The position numbers were made by a program, and so were the translations under genes. Shown in pieces: positions 9,652 through 18,630 of a DNA stretch of 64,000 nt. The notes beneath the pieces were generated by a model. That model was not told the DNA's origin. It saw nothing but the letters and a program-made list of their open reading frames with translations, and did no database searches. Origin of the DNA: Marinobacter alexandrii (GTDB taxonomy: Bacteria > Bacteroidota > Bacteroidia > Cytophagales > Cyclobacteriaceae); the NCBI GenBank assembly GCA_039984955.1, contig JBDWTN010000007.1:1124501-1188500 (forward strand). Reading direction: 5' to 3'. Numbering within the stretch: position 1 is the first letter of the stretch; each line of letters starts with the position of its first letter.

Positions 9652-9659
9652 GAAAGGTA
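9652..9659 (-). promoter_or_regulatory. Probable -7 element of the lon-porQ-hslU promoter
   Basis: The minus strand reads TACCTTTC, one base off TAnnTTTG, about 50 bases before the lon ATG. A TTTG lies about 21 bases upstream of it, which fits the -33/-7 spacing of Bacteroidota housekeeping promoters. There is no heat-shock-type element that I can recognise. Confidence 0.4.
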
Positions 9660-9750
9660 CATAAATGTCAATCGCTATGCCAAAGGCAAAGCACGTGGCA
9701 AATAGTGCTAACTTTAAATTAACTTTAATTTTTACTGACGAATCGACAGC

Positions 9751-11742
9751 ATGCGCCGAAATTTTCATCGCCATATAGGATTTTTCTTAGTTCTTCTAAG
9801 TTTAGCAACCTTCGCTCAAAAAGGCAGAAAAGAGGTGCAAATTGTTACTGATTCAATTCCGACAGATGTCGTCTTTAATGCGTATGAGTTTAAGGGCATC
9901 AACAAGTATCCTGAATACTTTAATAAGCAAAAATTAGAAAGAATCATTGCTTTAGATAAAAGTGAAAAGTGGGAAGAGCTGTATTCGGCTCTTAAAGATT
10001 ACGTCGGCAGATTTGGGATTCGTAATTTTTACAAAGACACCAAATTAATTTGGCGACTCGCAAAAATGACTGAACTCTTCGGAGATCCAGAAGAAGCAAA
10101 AACCTTATATCGAATGGTGCTTAGGCATCACTACCAAGGAATCAGTATTAAAGAAATCGAACTTTACTATGATTCACTAAATCGCCAAGCAGCAGAACAA
10201 TTTGTACCAATAGATTATTACTATGAACTAGTAGAGCACAGAAAGCTGATAGACACGCTTCAACCACCAAGAGGCGTTCTTTTAAATATGGGCATGTTGG
10301 TAAATAGCGCTAGTGCTGACTATGGTCCCTCCTTGAATATTCACAACGATATCCTGGTGTTTACTTCAAAGAGAAAACAGGTCGATGAGACCATTAGGTT
10401 TAGAGAAGATGAAGATCTTTTCTTTAGTCGAAAAGACCCTTATGGAACCTGGTCGAAAGCCAAACCGATAGATAAGCTAAACTCTCACTACAATGAAGGT
10501 TCTCCATGCCTTAGCGGAGATGGGAAAACACTTGTTTTTTCACGATGTGAATCTCCAGGTTCTTATGGAGATTGTGATCTATTTATTGCTACCCTTCAAG
10601 AAGATAGTACCTGGACCAGACCGGAGAACTTGGGTGTAAGTGTAAATAGTCTCGCGTGGGACTCCCACCCTGCACTTACGCATGTTGGAGATACCCTATT
10701 CTTTTCTTCAGACCGACTTGGTGGCTTTGGTCTTGCAGATATTTACTACACGACTCGGGATGAAAAAGGAAGATGGTCTGCAGCACTCAATATGGGTCCA
10801 GTTGTAAATACCAGACAAAATGATGTAAGTCCGTTCTATCATCCAGTATATGAAGTACTCTATTTCAGCTCAAATGGGCAGCTTTATAATTTTGGAGAAT
10901 TTGATATTTATAAAGCCTATCATTCGAATGGATATTGGACCGAGCCACAAAATATTGGTCCACTGGTGAATGGCAGAGGGAGTGAATTTTATTTTACGAT
11001 TGATTCTGAGTCGGAGTTATTGTTTTATGCCAGGTCCTCAACCAGGGATTTAAATAAACAGGACATCTATTCTTTTCCTCTCCCCATGGAGGCACAACCT
11101 GAAGCAACAACTACCGTGACAGGAAACCTTACAGATTCTTTAACAGGAGCCGCATTCCAAGGAATCGTTTCAATCATTGATTTAGATAAAGGTCATGAAG
11201 TTGCCCCAAAATTTCTAAAGCAAGATGGGTCTTTTGAATTTGAGCTGATTAATCAAAGAAATTACTTGCTTATACTTCAAGGAGACGATTTCTTTAGAAT
11301 AGAGGAGGTGTTTTATCTAGATGGTCCTATGGAACTCAATAAAGTGACAGAGCCTATTGCCTCTAAGATGAAATTTGAATCGATTGAATTCGATGTAGGA
11401 AAAGCAGAACTTAAGGCGGAAATGTATGCAGATCTCAATAAAGTTGTCAATTTTTTATATGATAATATTGATTTCAAATTAAAGATATCGGGCCATACAG
11501 ACTCTGTTGGAGATCCTGAAAAAAATCTACAGCTATCCCAAGAGCGTGCGGAAAATATTAGAGATTACATCGTTGTATTTGCTGGGATATTTGAAGGCCG
11601 TATTGAAGCGACTGGATATGGTGATCAGCAACCGATTGTAGAAGAAGAGGTAACAGAGGAAGACAAAAAATTAAATAGAAGAGTAGAATTTGAAATTTAT
11701 AGAGAAGTCTCCCCTGTTGAGGAAAATGGAAATGATTTTTAA
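9751..11742 (+). CDS. PorE-like OmpA-family protein with PD40 propeller
   Basis: 663 residues. In order: signal peptide (cleavage near ATFAQ), a helical TPR-like region (about 50-160), WD40-like PD40 strands (about 190-440, including SGDGKTLVFSR and DTLFFSSDRLGG), a carboxypeptidase-regulatory-like beta sandwich (about 455-530), and a C-terminal OmpA peptidoglycan-binding domain (SGHTDSVGDPEKNLQLS and RVEFEIYR). This is the architecture of PorE, which anchors the type IX secretion system to peptidoglycan. Several paralogues with this plan exist in each Bacteroidota genome, so it may instead be a general OmpA anchor. Divergent from lon. Confidence 0.85.
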   Translation: MRRNFHRHIGFFLVLLSLATFAQKGRKEVQIVTDSIPTDVVFNAYEFKGINKYPEYFNKQKLERIIALDKSEKWEELYSALKDYVGRFGIRNFYKDTKLIWRLAKMTELFGDPEEAKTLYRMVLRHHYQGISIKEIELYYDSLNRQAAEQFVPIDYYYELVEHRKLIDTLQPPRGVLLNMGMLVNSASADYGPSLNIHNDILVFTSKRKQVDETIRFREDEDLFFSRKDPYGTWSKAKPIDKLNSHYNEGSPCLSGDGKTLVFSRCESPGSYGDCDLFIATLQEDSTWTRPENLGVSVNSLAWDSHPALTHVGDTLFFSSDRLGGFGLADIYYTTRDEKGRWSAALNMGPVVNTRQNDVSPFYHPVYEVLYFSSNGQLYNFGEFDIYKAYHSNGYWTEPQNIGPLVNGRGSEFYFTIDSESELLFYARSSTRDLNKQDIYSFPLPMEAQPEATTTVTGNLTDSLTGAAFQGIVSIIDLDKGHEVAPKFLKQDGSFEFELINQRNYLLILQGDDFFRIEEVFYLDGPMELNKVTEPIASKMKFESIEFDVGKAELKAEMYADLNKVVNFLYDNIDFKLKISGHTDSVGDPEKNLQLSQERAENIRDYIVVFAGIFEGRIEATGYGDQQPIVEEEVTEEDKKLNRRVEFEIYREVSPVEENGNDF

Positions 11743-11779
11743 TTTTCTGACCTATTTTTAATTCATTAACTGTAGCATT

Positions 11780-12043
11780 ATGATTAAGAACAAAGATTTC
11801 GCACCTAAAATCATTAAGAAAGGTAGTTTCTTTAAGTCTACCGAAGTAGAAGATTTTAAAAATGTCTTAACCCAGATGAATGAGTGGATAGATGAAAACA
11901 AACCTGAAGTAATAAACGTCGAGACGGTAGTTCTTCCAAATATTCATGATCCTGAAGAAGAAGGAAGTGAAGACACTATGCTTGGATCCGATGGACAGAA
12001 TTCCTCGATGTGGTTTCAGTTTATACGATTGTGGTATAAATAA
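11780..12043 (+). CDS. Small conserved hypothetical protein
   Basis: 87 residues, cytoplasmic, no signal or membrane segment. The N-terminal half is basic and the C-terminal half acidic (DPEEEGSEDT), ending in the aromatic tail MWFQFIRLWYK. No family is recognised. It starts 37 bases after the PorE-like gene and ends just before a strong bidirectional terminator, so it is probably the last gene of that transcript. Codon use looks ordinary. I consider it a real gene because of its spacing and composition, but I cannot assign a role. Confidence 0.6.
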   Translation: MIKNKDFAPKIIKKGSFFKSTEVEDFKNVLTQMNEWIDENKPEVINVETVVLPNIHDPEEEGSEDTMLGSDGQNSSMWFQFIRLWYK

Positions 12044-12060
12044 TGTCTAAGACATTTAAT

Positions 12061-12110
12061 TTATTTTAATCCTAAAACCTAACTCAAGATAGGTTTTAGG
12101 ATTAAAATAA
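12061..12110. terminator. Bidirectional terminator, perfect 21-bp stem
   Basis: Positions 12061-12081 and 12090-12110 are exact inverted repeats separated by an 8-base loop, with A/T-rich arms giving U-tracts in both directions. It separates the convergent small gene at 11780 and rseP. The rseP TAA (12102-12104) sits inside the stem. Confidence 0.85.
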
Positions 12111-13415
12111 ACTGATGGTATCATTTATGATCACAAATGCCATTAATGAAAGTAAAATCACCATTCCTACTTTCTGAGAGTTTTCAAGGAATTTATCTGA
12201 CGGCTTTCTACCTGTCACGATTTCCCAGGTAAGGAATACCACATGACCACCATCAAGTGCTGGTATGGGTAAGAAATTCATAAAAGCCAAAACCATAGAT
12301 AATAATCCAACGATTCTCCAGAAATTATTCCAATCCCATGTACCACCAAAGAACGTAGCAATACGTATCGGTCCTGAAAGAGATTTTCTCACGTCTACAT
12401 CCCCAGCAATCATTTTCTGGAATCCTTTGATGTTTAACCACACCACTGCAAATGCATTGTATGTTCCTTCCGAAATAGCTTCACCGAATGTAAATTCTCT
12501 CGTTACATAGGTTAATTCAAAGGCCGGGTAAAATCCAATAGTGCCCTCTTCCCCCACACTTACAGTCAAGTCTTTTCTTTCACTCCCCCTTTCAATCATA
12601 ACCTGAACCTCTTGGCTTGGATATTTTTGAAGTATTGGCCTAATTTCGTCATGGTATCCAATAGGTTTGTCATTAACGGCAAGTATTCTATCACCAGTCT
12701 TTAAACCTGCATTTTCGGCATTACCTCCAGGCTCTAGCTGGCCTATGACAGAGGGTAATCTTGGCGAGATAATATTGACTCTATTTCGCTTATCTGCAAA
12801 CTTATCAATAAAATCATTTGGCATATCTACCCTTATTTCCTGACCATCTCTTAAAGCTGTATAGTAATTATCTGATCCAAGTAATAAGTCTGGGCTTAGC
12901 AAATCAGAAAATCGTTCATAGTCTTTACCATTGATAGCAATTACTCTATCTCCAGTTTGAAAACCAAGCTGCTCACCAAGATCGTAAGCAACAATACCGT
13001 TCTTATTTAGCTCTTCCGAAGGAAGATATTCTTCGCCATTAACAAACGCCAATGAGATAAAAATGATGATTCCGACAATAACATTAACAATAATTCCTCC
13101 CATCATTACAATCAATCTCTGCCATGCGGGTTTAGCTCTAAATTCATATGGTTCAGGCTCGTCACTTAAACTTTTTGTATCCAGAGACTCATCGATCATC
13201 CCCGTTATTTTCACAAATCCACCCAAAGGAATTGCTCCGATTGAATATTCTGTCTCCCCAATCTGCCTTCCCCATATCTTTGGAGGAAATCCAATTGAAA
13301 ATTTCTCAACACGCATGCCGAACGATTTAGCAGCCACCATGTGACCCCATTCGTGCACTCCCACTAAAATTGACAGCCCAAGAAGTAGCTGTCCTACCAT
13401 TATCAAAGTTTCCAT
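12102..13415 (-). CDS. rseP: RseP-type site-2 membrane protease
   Basis: 437 residues of the M50B family. The zinc motif HEWGH lies at residues 21-25 in the first membrane segment. Two PDZ domains follow (about 130-210 and 215-295, with GFQTGDRVIAING and GLKTGDRILAVND). The C-terminal membrane region has NFLPIPALDGGHV with the third metal ligand. RseP cuts anti-sigma factors or signal-peptide remnants within the inner membrane. It starts one base after the dxr stop, so the two are translated from one message, an arrangement also seen in many other bacteria. Confidence 0.95.
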   Translation of the reverse strand: METLIMVGQLLLGLSILVGVHEWGHMVAAKSFGMRVEKFSIGFPPKIWGRQIGETEYSIGAIPLGGFVKITGMIDESLDTKSLSDEPEPYEFRAKPAWQRLIVMMGGIIVNVIVGIIIFISLAFVNGEEYLPSEELNKNGIVAYDLGEQLGFQTGDRVIAINGKDYERFSDLLSPDLLLGSDNYYTALRDGQEIRVDMPNDFIDKFADKRNRVNIISPRLPSVIGQLEPGGNAENAGLKTGDRILAVNDKPIGYHDEIRPILQKYPSQEVQVMIERGSERKDLTVSVGEEGTIGFYPAFELTYVTREFTFGEAISEGTYNAFAVVWLNIKGFQKMIAGDVDVRKSLSGPIRIATFFGGTWDWNNFWRIVGLLSMVLAFMNFLPIPALDGGHVVFLTWEIVTGRKPSDKFLENSQKVGMVILLSLMAFVIINDTISLF

Positions 13416-13416
13416 T

Positions 13417-14568
13417 CTATATTAGTTCGAGCGCTTTAGCTCTTGTTTCTTCATCAGTTTTTATAAAATCCTCTAATTCAGGATTGCGAATATAGCTCAC
13501 CTTTGCGAGGCAATTTTCAATCACATCCGAAATCTCGAGGAAGCTTACTTTATCTTCTAGGAATGCTTGAACAGCTATTTCGTTCGCAGCGTTCAAAATG
13601 CACGGTTGATTACCTCCTTTCTTTGCAACTTCAAAAGCTAGTCCAAGGTTGCGGAAAGTTTCAATATCGGGTTTCTCAAAGGTTAATTGAGGATAATCCA
13701 TAAAATCAAACCGTGGATAATCTGCTTTCAATCTCTCCGGATATGAAACTGCGAATTGAATAGGTACTCGCATGTCTGGCAATCCCATTTGTGCTTTCAT
13801 CGAACCATCCTCGAATTGGACAAGCGAATGAATAATGGACTGAGGATGTACCACTACCTCTATTTGATCTAAAGAAACGCCAAACAACCATTTTGCCTCA
13901 ATCACCTCAAGGCCCTTGTTCATCATTGTTGCAGAGTCTATGGTTATTTTTGCGCCCATATCCCAATTGGGATGCTTAAGTGCTTGTTCTTTAGTTACTC
14001 TTGCTAAATAATCTCTTCCTTGCCCTCGAAAAGGCCCTCCAGAAGCTGTTAATATAAGTTTCTCTATTGGGTTGTGGAATTCTCCAACAATACACTGAAA
14101 AATGGCGGAGTGCTCTGAGTCTACAGGCAATATATTAACACCTTTCTCTTGAGCTAGCTTTGTAATGAGCTCTCCAGCAACTACCAACGTTTCTTTATTT
14201 GCTAAAGCAATAGGCTTTCCGGCATTTATGGCATTTATAGTTGGCAGCAATCCAGAATATCCAACCAGCGCAGTAAGAACCATATCAACAGACTCCATCT
14301 CCACCACAGATGCAAGAGCTTTCTCTCCTGCATAAACTTTAATATCTCGTGGATCAAGCGCATCAAACACTTGTTGATACAATCCTTCATTCGCAATCAC
14401 AACACAGTTTGGCTTGAATTCCAAAGCCTGAGCTATGAGCAATTCAGCGCTGTTCTGTGCTGTCAAAACTTCCACTTGAAAATGATCTGGATGTCGCTTG
14501 ATTACGTCTAAAGTTTGGGTTCCTATTGAGCCTGTGGAACCTAGAATGGCAATATTTCTTTTCTTCAT
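13417..14568 (-). CDS. dxr: 1-deoxy-D-xylulose 5-phosphate reductoisomerase
   Basis: 383 residues, full length. The NADPH-binding start MKKRNIAILGSTGSIGTQTL, the metal and substrate motif VDSEHSAIFQ, the ITIDSATMMNKGLEVIEA segment and the C-terminal domain are all present. It catalyses the committed step of the MEP isoprenoid pathway (DXP to MEP). This implies the organism makes isoprenoids by the non-mevalonate route. It is co-transcribed with rseP downstream and has a good promoter upstream (14609-14637). Confidence 0.97.
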   Translation of the reverse strand: MKKRNIAILGSTGSIGTQTLDVIKRHPDHFQVEVLTAQNSAELLIAQALEFKPNCVVIANEGLYQQVFDALDPRDIKVYAGEKALASVVEMESVDMVLTALVGYSGLLPTINAINAGKPIALANKETLVVAGELITKLAQEKGVNILPVDSEHSAIFQCIVGEFHNPIEKLILTASGGPFRGQGRDYLARVTKEQALKHPNWDMGAKITIDSATMMNKGLEVIEAKWLFGVSLDQIEVVVHPQSIIHSLVQFEDGSMKAQMGLPDMRVPIQFAVSYPERLKADYPRFDFMDYPQLTFEKPDIETFRNLGLAFEVAKKGGNQPCILNAANEIAVQAFLEDKVSFLEISDVIENCLAKVSYIRNPELEDFIKTDEETRAKALELI

Positions 14569-14608
14569 TTAATGCGCGCTCTCTGTATTTTTTCAAAAGA
14601 ACAATCAA

Positions 14609-14637
14609 CAAAGGTAAGAGTTTGCATTTTTTAACAA
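14609..14637 (-). promoter_or_regulatory. Promoter of dxr-rseP
   Basis: The minus strand reads TACCTTTG at 14616-14609, an exact TAnnTTTG -7 box, with TTG at 14637-14635 about 18-19 bases upstream as the -33 element. The dxr ATG is about 40 bases downstream. Confidence 0.65.
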
Positions 14638-14697
14638 TCAGATGGAATAAATTTTGATTCCATTCGGTTTACTTTTCAGAAATAAAACGAAATAAAG

Positions 14698-16131
14698 ATG
14701 AACAAGCTAAAAATGATTGCATTGGCAACAGTGTCTGGAATGGTTGGAGCATTGATCATAAATCAATTGCAATCACCTAAAGGCAGATCAGTAGATATGA
14801 GTCAACCTGAAGCCGAATCCAAGATTCCTGTCTCGAAGATTAGCAAGGTTTCATATTCTTCTATGATTCCGAATGAAGATTTCGTTGAAGCCTCAAAAAA
14901 AAGCACAGGAAGTGTGGTTTTCATTCAAACGTTAAGTGAAGTAGAATACCGAAGTGGAGGTTGGATGGATTGGTTTTTTGAGCCCAGGTCATCTCAAAGA
15001 ATTGGAAGCGGATCTGGAGTTGTTTTTTCGAATGACGGGTATATCGTAACTAATAATCATGTAATCATGGATGCTGATGAGATCACCGTGATTGCAGGTA
15101 AAAAAAGCTTTAAGGCAGAATTGATAGGAAGAGACCCAAGTTCTGATTTAGCAGTTATTAAGATCGAAAAAGGGGGATTACCCGCTATTGAAAAAGGTGA
15201 TTCAGAGCTGGTAAGCGTCGGTGAGTGGGTACTGGCAGTTGGAAATCCATTCAATTTAACTTCTACGGTCACAGCTGGCATTGTAAGCGCCAAAGGAAGA
15301 AACATCAATATTCTTAAGGACAAGTTTCCCATTGAGAGCTTTATCCAAACAGATGCTGCAATTAATCCTGGAAACAGCGGTGGGGCTCTGGTTAACTCAA
15401 ATGGCCAACTTATTGGGATTAACACAGCTATTTTATCCAGAACCGGATCTTATGCTGGTTACGGATTTGCCATCCCTGTAAACATTGTCAAAAAAGTATT
15501 CAATGATTTGGTCAAATACGGAGAGGTTCAGAAAGCATTTGCCGGGGCGGATTTTATAGATATTGATAGTGAATTAGCTAAACGTATCGGGATACAAGAC
15601 CTTGATGGAATACTAATTACCGACGTTAAAGAAAATGGAGCGATTGAAAAAGCTGGATTAGAAAAGCGTGATGTCATACGAAAGATCAATGGCCATCAAA
15701 TAAATAATAAAGCAACGCTTGAAGAGCTCATTGCAAAAAGTTATCCTGGAGAAAAACTTACAGTTATTGCGGAAAGAGATAATAAGATGATAACTCGTGA
15801 GGTCGTGTTGACCAATAGAGAAGGTACAACAAGCATCATTATGCGAAATATTTACTATGCAGAAGATCTTGATGCAAGCTTCGAAAGTGTCTCAAAAGTA
15901 GAGAAAGACTTATTAGGAATTGAAAGCGGAATTAAGGTGATAGACTTCAAAAGCAATGGCTTTTTCTACAATTTGGGTATTCCTAAAGGTTTTATCATCA
16001 CCCGAATAAATAACAAGGAAATAAACAAGCCAGAAGAGTTTTCTAAGATCCTCAAGAATATTCGTGGGCGGTTTGATATAATTGGAATAGATGAAAGTGG
16101 AAGAAAGGTCTATTACCCCTTCAGGCGTTAA
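14698..16131 (+). CDS. HtrA/Deg-family periplasmic serine protease
   Basis: 477 residues. An N-terminal membrane anchor or uncleaved signal (residues 5-24) precedes a trypsin-like domain with the catalytic triad His121 (TNNHVIMD), Asp150 (SSDLAVI) and Ser227 (NPGNSGGALV). One clear PDZ domain follows (about 280-365) and a second, weaker PDZ-like region (about 385-475). HtrA proteases degrade or refold damaged envelope proteins. Upstream are rseP and dxr, transcribed divergently. The 3' end overlaps dnaA by four bases in convergent orientation. The name degP or degQ cannot be decided from sequence alone. Confidence 0.92.
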   Translation: MNKLKMIALATVSGMVGALIINQLQSPKGRSVDMSQPEAESKIPVSKISKVSYSSMIPNEDFVEASKKSTGSVVFIQTLSEVEYRSGGWMDWFFEPRSSQRIGSGSGVVFSNDGYIVTNNHVIMDADEITVIAGKKSFKAELIGRDPSSDLAVIKIEKGGLPAIEKGDSELVSVGEWVLAVGNPFNLTSTVTAGIVSAKGRNINILKDKFPIESFIQTDAAINPGNSGGALVNSNGQLIGINTAILSRTGSYAGYGFAIPVNIVKKVFNDLVKYGEVQKAFAGADFIDIDSELAKRIGIQDLDGILITDVKENGAIEKAGLEKRDVIRKINGHQINNKATLEELIAKSYPGEKLTVIAERDNKMITREVVLTNREGTTSIIMRNIYYAEDLDASFESVSKVEKDLLGIESGIKVIDFKSNGFFYNLGIPKGFIITRINNKEINKPEEFSKILKNIRGRFDIIGIDESGRKVYYPFRR

Positions 16132-17516
16132 GCCGTACGCATTTTAAGTTTTTTCTTCAGTTCGTCTACTGAATATCTAAATTTAGCATCGGTATCCATC
16201 ATGTCATTCACCGATTGGAGTGCATGGATAACGGTGCTATGATCTCTACCACCAAAGTGGTATCCTATAGACTTCAGCGAATGATTTGTGTAATCTTTTG
16301 AGAAATACATCGCAACCTGACGTGCAATAACAATTTCTTTTTTCCTTGTTTTCGCTTTTAAATCATCTTGACCTACATGGAAGTAATCAGAAACCGTTTT
16401 TTGGATATAATCAATACCTACTTCAGAATCGATTTCTTTCACAATATTTTTCAGAACCTTCTTAGCCAGTTCTAAATCCACATCTATGCGCATTAAAGAC
16501 GCATGCGCAATCAATGAGACGATCACACCTTCCAGCTCTCTAATATTTGTATCTACTGTATAGGCAATGTATTCTATTACCTCCTCAGGAATATGAATTC
16601 CATCTTCCTGAATTTTGCGCTGAATAATAGCCATTCTCGTTTCAAAGGCTGGTTGCTGAAGGTCAGCTGTTAGTCCCCATTTGAATCTTGAAACAAGTCT
16701 TTCTTGCAGTCCTTTCAAATCTTTCGGTGCACAATCACTTGTCATAACTATTTGCTTTCCAGCTTGATGCAAATGATTGAATATATGAAAGAATATTTCC
16801 TGGGTTTTCTCCTTATCCCTTAAGAATTGTACATCGTCAAGTATCAGGATATCTACCCCTCGATAGTAAGAAATAAAGCTTTGTACATTATTATTCTTGA
16901 GAGAGTCGATGAATTGATTTGTAAACTTCTCAGAAGCCACGTATATAATTTTCTTAGAAGGATCTTCCTTCTTTATATAGTTTCCTATTCCTTGAACAAG
17001 ATGAGTTTTCCCCAGTCCAACTCCTCCGTAAATCATTAATGGATTAAAAGAAGTGATACCCGGTTTCTTTGCCACCGCATAACCTGCAGAACGACCTAAT
17101 CTGTTGCAATCACCTTCAATGAAATTCTCAAAAGTATTTGTTGGATTTAGATTATTTTCACTTTTCAAATCATCAATAAATGCAGTATTTATACCATTAG
17201 CATTACTTCCCTTTCTGTCAGTTAGGTTGTTGATTTTCAGGGGAGTGGCGGAAATTTTCTTAGAATCTTCATTTTCAACAACAACAGAATATTCCAATCT
17301 GGCATCTTCACCCATCTCTTTAGCAATGGCTTCCTTCAGAATGTGCACATAATGCTCTTCCAACCACTCATAAAAAAACTGACTAGGAACTTGAATTGTA
17401 AGAACGTTACCCTCTGCTTTTAAAGGGTTTATGGGGTCAAACCATGTACTAAAACTTTGGTTAGGAATACGTTCTTTGATGTATTCAAGGCAGTTTTTCC
17501 ATACTAAGTCATGCAT
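16128..17516 (-). CDS. dnaA: Chromosomal replication initiator DnaA
   Basis: 462 residues. Domain I (1-80, beginning LVWKNCLEYIKERIPNQSF), a short linker, the AAA+ domain with Walker A GGVGLGKT at 164-171 and Walker B LILDDVQFL, and the C-terminal DNA-binding domain with the signature GGRDHSTVIHAL. DnaA opens the replication origin. I searched the flanks by eye for clusters of TTATCCACA-like boxes and saw none, so the origin is probably elsewhere. No dnaN or rpmH gene is adjacent, which is normal in Bacteroidota. Confidence 0.97.
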   Translation of the reverse strand: MHDLVWKNCLEYIKERIPNQSFSTWFDPINPLKAEGNVLTIQVPSQFFYEWLEEHYVHILKEAIAKEMGEDARLEYSVVVENEDSKKISATPLKINNLTDRKGSNANGINTAFIDDLKSENNLNPTNTFENFIEGDCNRLGRSAGYAVAKKPGITSFNPLMIYGGVGLGKTHLVQGIGNYIKKEDPSKKIIYVASEKFTNQFIDSLKNNNVQSFISYYRGVDILILDDVQFLRDKEKTQEIFFHIFNHLHQAGKQIVMTSDCAPKDLKGLQERLVSRFKWGLTADLQQPAFETRMAIIQRKIQEDGIHIPEEVIEYIAYTVDTNIRELEGVIVSLIAHASLMRIDVDLELAKKVLKNIVKEIDSEVGIDYIQKTVSDYFHVGQDDLKAKTRKKEIVIARQVAMYFSKDYTNHSLKSIGYHFGGRDHSTVIHALQSVNDMMDTDAKFRYSVDELKKKLKMRTA

Positions 17517-17721
17517 TCTTGATTAGCGTTATAAGTGGTTTATATTGGCTTAGGTGACCCTTTAATTTTCGAAAGGGCATCAAATATGTCTCATTTTTTT
17601 TTCTTAAAAAAATGAAGAATACACTTGATTTTTTCAAATAGATTCATACGTGGAAGTAGGCGGGTTTTCACGAAAAAAAACTTCGAAAAATACAATTTTT
17701 CTTAACATACTTTTTCTAGTC

Positions 17722-17729
17722 TATTTTCG
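17722..17729 (+). promoter_or_regulatory. Possible -7 element of the mutAB promoter
   Basis: TATTTTCG resembles TAnnTTTG and lies 28 bases before the TTG proposed as the mutA start. If real, transcription begins downstream of the longer GTG start at 17650 and rules that start out. One mismatch, and no firm -33 box. Confidence 0.3.
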
Positions 17730-17757
17730 TGAAAATAACTCATCAAATACAAAAAAT

Positions 17758-18630
17758 TTGAAAGAATTAGATCTAAACGTTTTTCCCAAAATTGATAGGA
17801 CAGGATGGGAAAATTTAGCACAGAAACAATTGAAGGGAGCTAATCCCCTTCATGAACTTTCATGGAAAAATGATGGTGGACTAGATTTGGAAAGATACTA
17901 TGATGAGTCCGATCTGATAGAACTAACATATTTGAGTGATTTTTTTACAGATCTTAAACCACATCGATGGAAGCTTTATCAAAGAATTGCAAGTGAGGAC
18001 ATCAAAGAAGCAAACAGAGAGGCATTGGAGGCCTTAATGGGTGGATGCGATGGAATTATCTTCGATTTAACTAACTCAAACAAAACGGATGATCTTTTAA
18101 AAAACATTGATGAACAGATTTGTGACTTATCCTTTATAAACAATTCCTTAGATTCATTACCTACAAAGTCAGTTTTGTTTACTGACTCAAATTGCATTTT
18201 TGAAAAGAAACCACATACATCACCAATTACTCAATTGGTAGAGTTGATTTCTTCTCTGGAGTCTGAAACATTTGTTCACAGAAAAGCTTTTGTTGATTTC
18301 TTTCTTGAAATAGCTTCAGTTAGAGCATTGAGATATCTATTGAATCAAAAGTCAATGGAAGTTCATATTCATACTCAAATACCTAAGCATGAGTCAGAAG
18401 AGCATCAATGGTTCTTAAATACAACAGCCGGCCTAGCTAGTATATTGGGAGGCAGTCATTCGATAGATTTAACAACCCATATTGGAGATTCGAGAATCAG
18501 CAGAAATACAGGTAACTTAATTAGGGAAGAAAGTGGAATCAAAGAATATACAGATCAATGCGGTGGGTCATATTACATAGAAGTACTAACAGACAAGATA
18601 ATTAAAGAAGTTGTTGAAAAGCTGAAGTAA
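17758..18630 (+). CDS. mutA: Methylmalonyl-CoA mutase small subunit, compact form
   Basis: About 290 residues from a TTG at 17758; the frame stays open to a GTG at 17650. Homology to the family begins at [20 protein letters not shown], and the extra 36 residues look non-coding, so the later start is preferred, though no ATG is available. The C-terminal part ([20 protein letters not shown], then [12 protein letters not shown]) is typical of the substrate-barrel domain. This subunit is catalytically inactive and pairs with MutB. It is markedly shorter than usual small subunits (roughly 450-620 residues) and lacks the B12-like C-terminal domain. Its stop overlaps the mutB ATG by one base. Confidence 0.85.
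   Translation: MKELDLNVFPKIDRTGWENLAQKQLKGANPLHELSWKNDGGLDLERYYDESDLIELTYLSDFFTDLKPHRWKLYQRIASEDIKEANREALEALMGGCDGIIFDLTNSNKTDDLLKNIDEQICDLSFINNSLDSLPTKSVLFTDSNCIFEKKPHTSPITQLVELISSLESETFVHRKAFVDFFLEIASVRALRYLLNQKSMEVHIHTQIPKHESEEHQWFLNTTAGLASILGGSHSIDLTTHIGDSRISRNTGNLIREESGIKEYTDQCGGSYYIEVLTDKIIKEVVEKLK

Noticed and set aside
17517-17757. Replication origin next to dnaA
   Set aside because: I found no cluster of TTATCCACA-like boxes or iterons in either flank. The region holds only AT-rich sequence and a promoter-like box.
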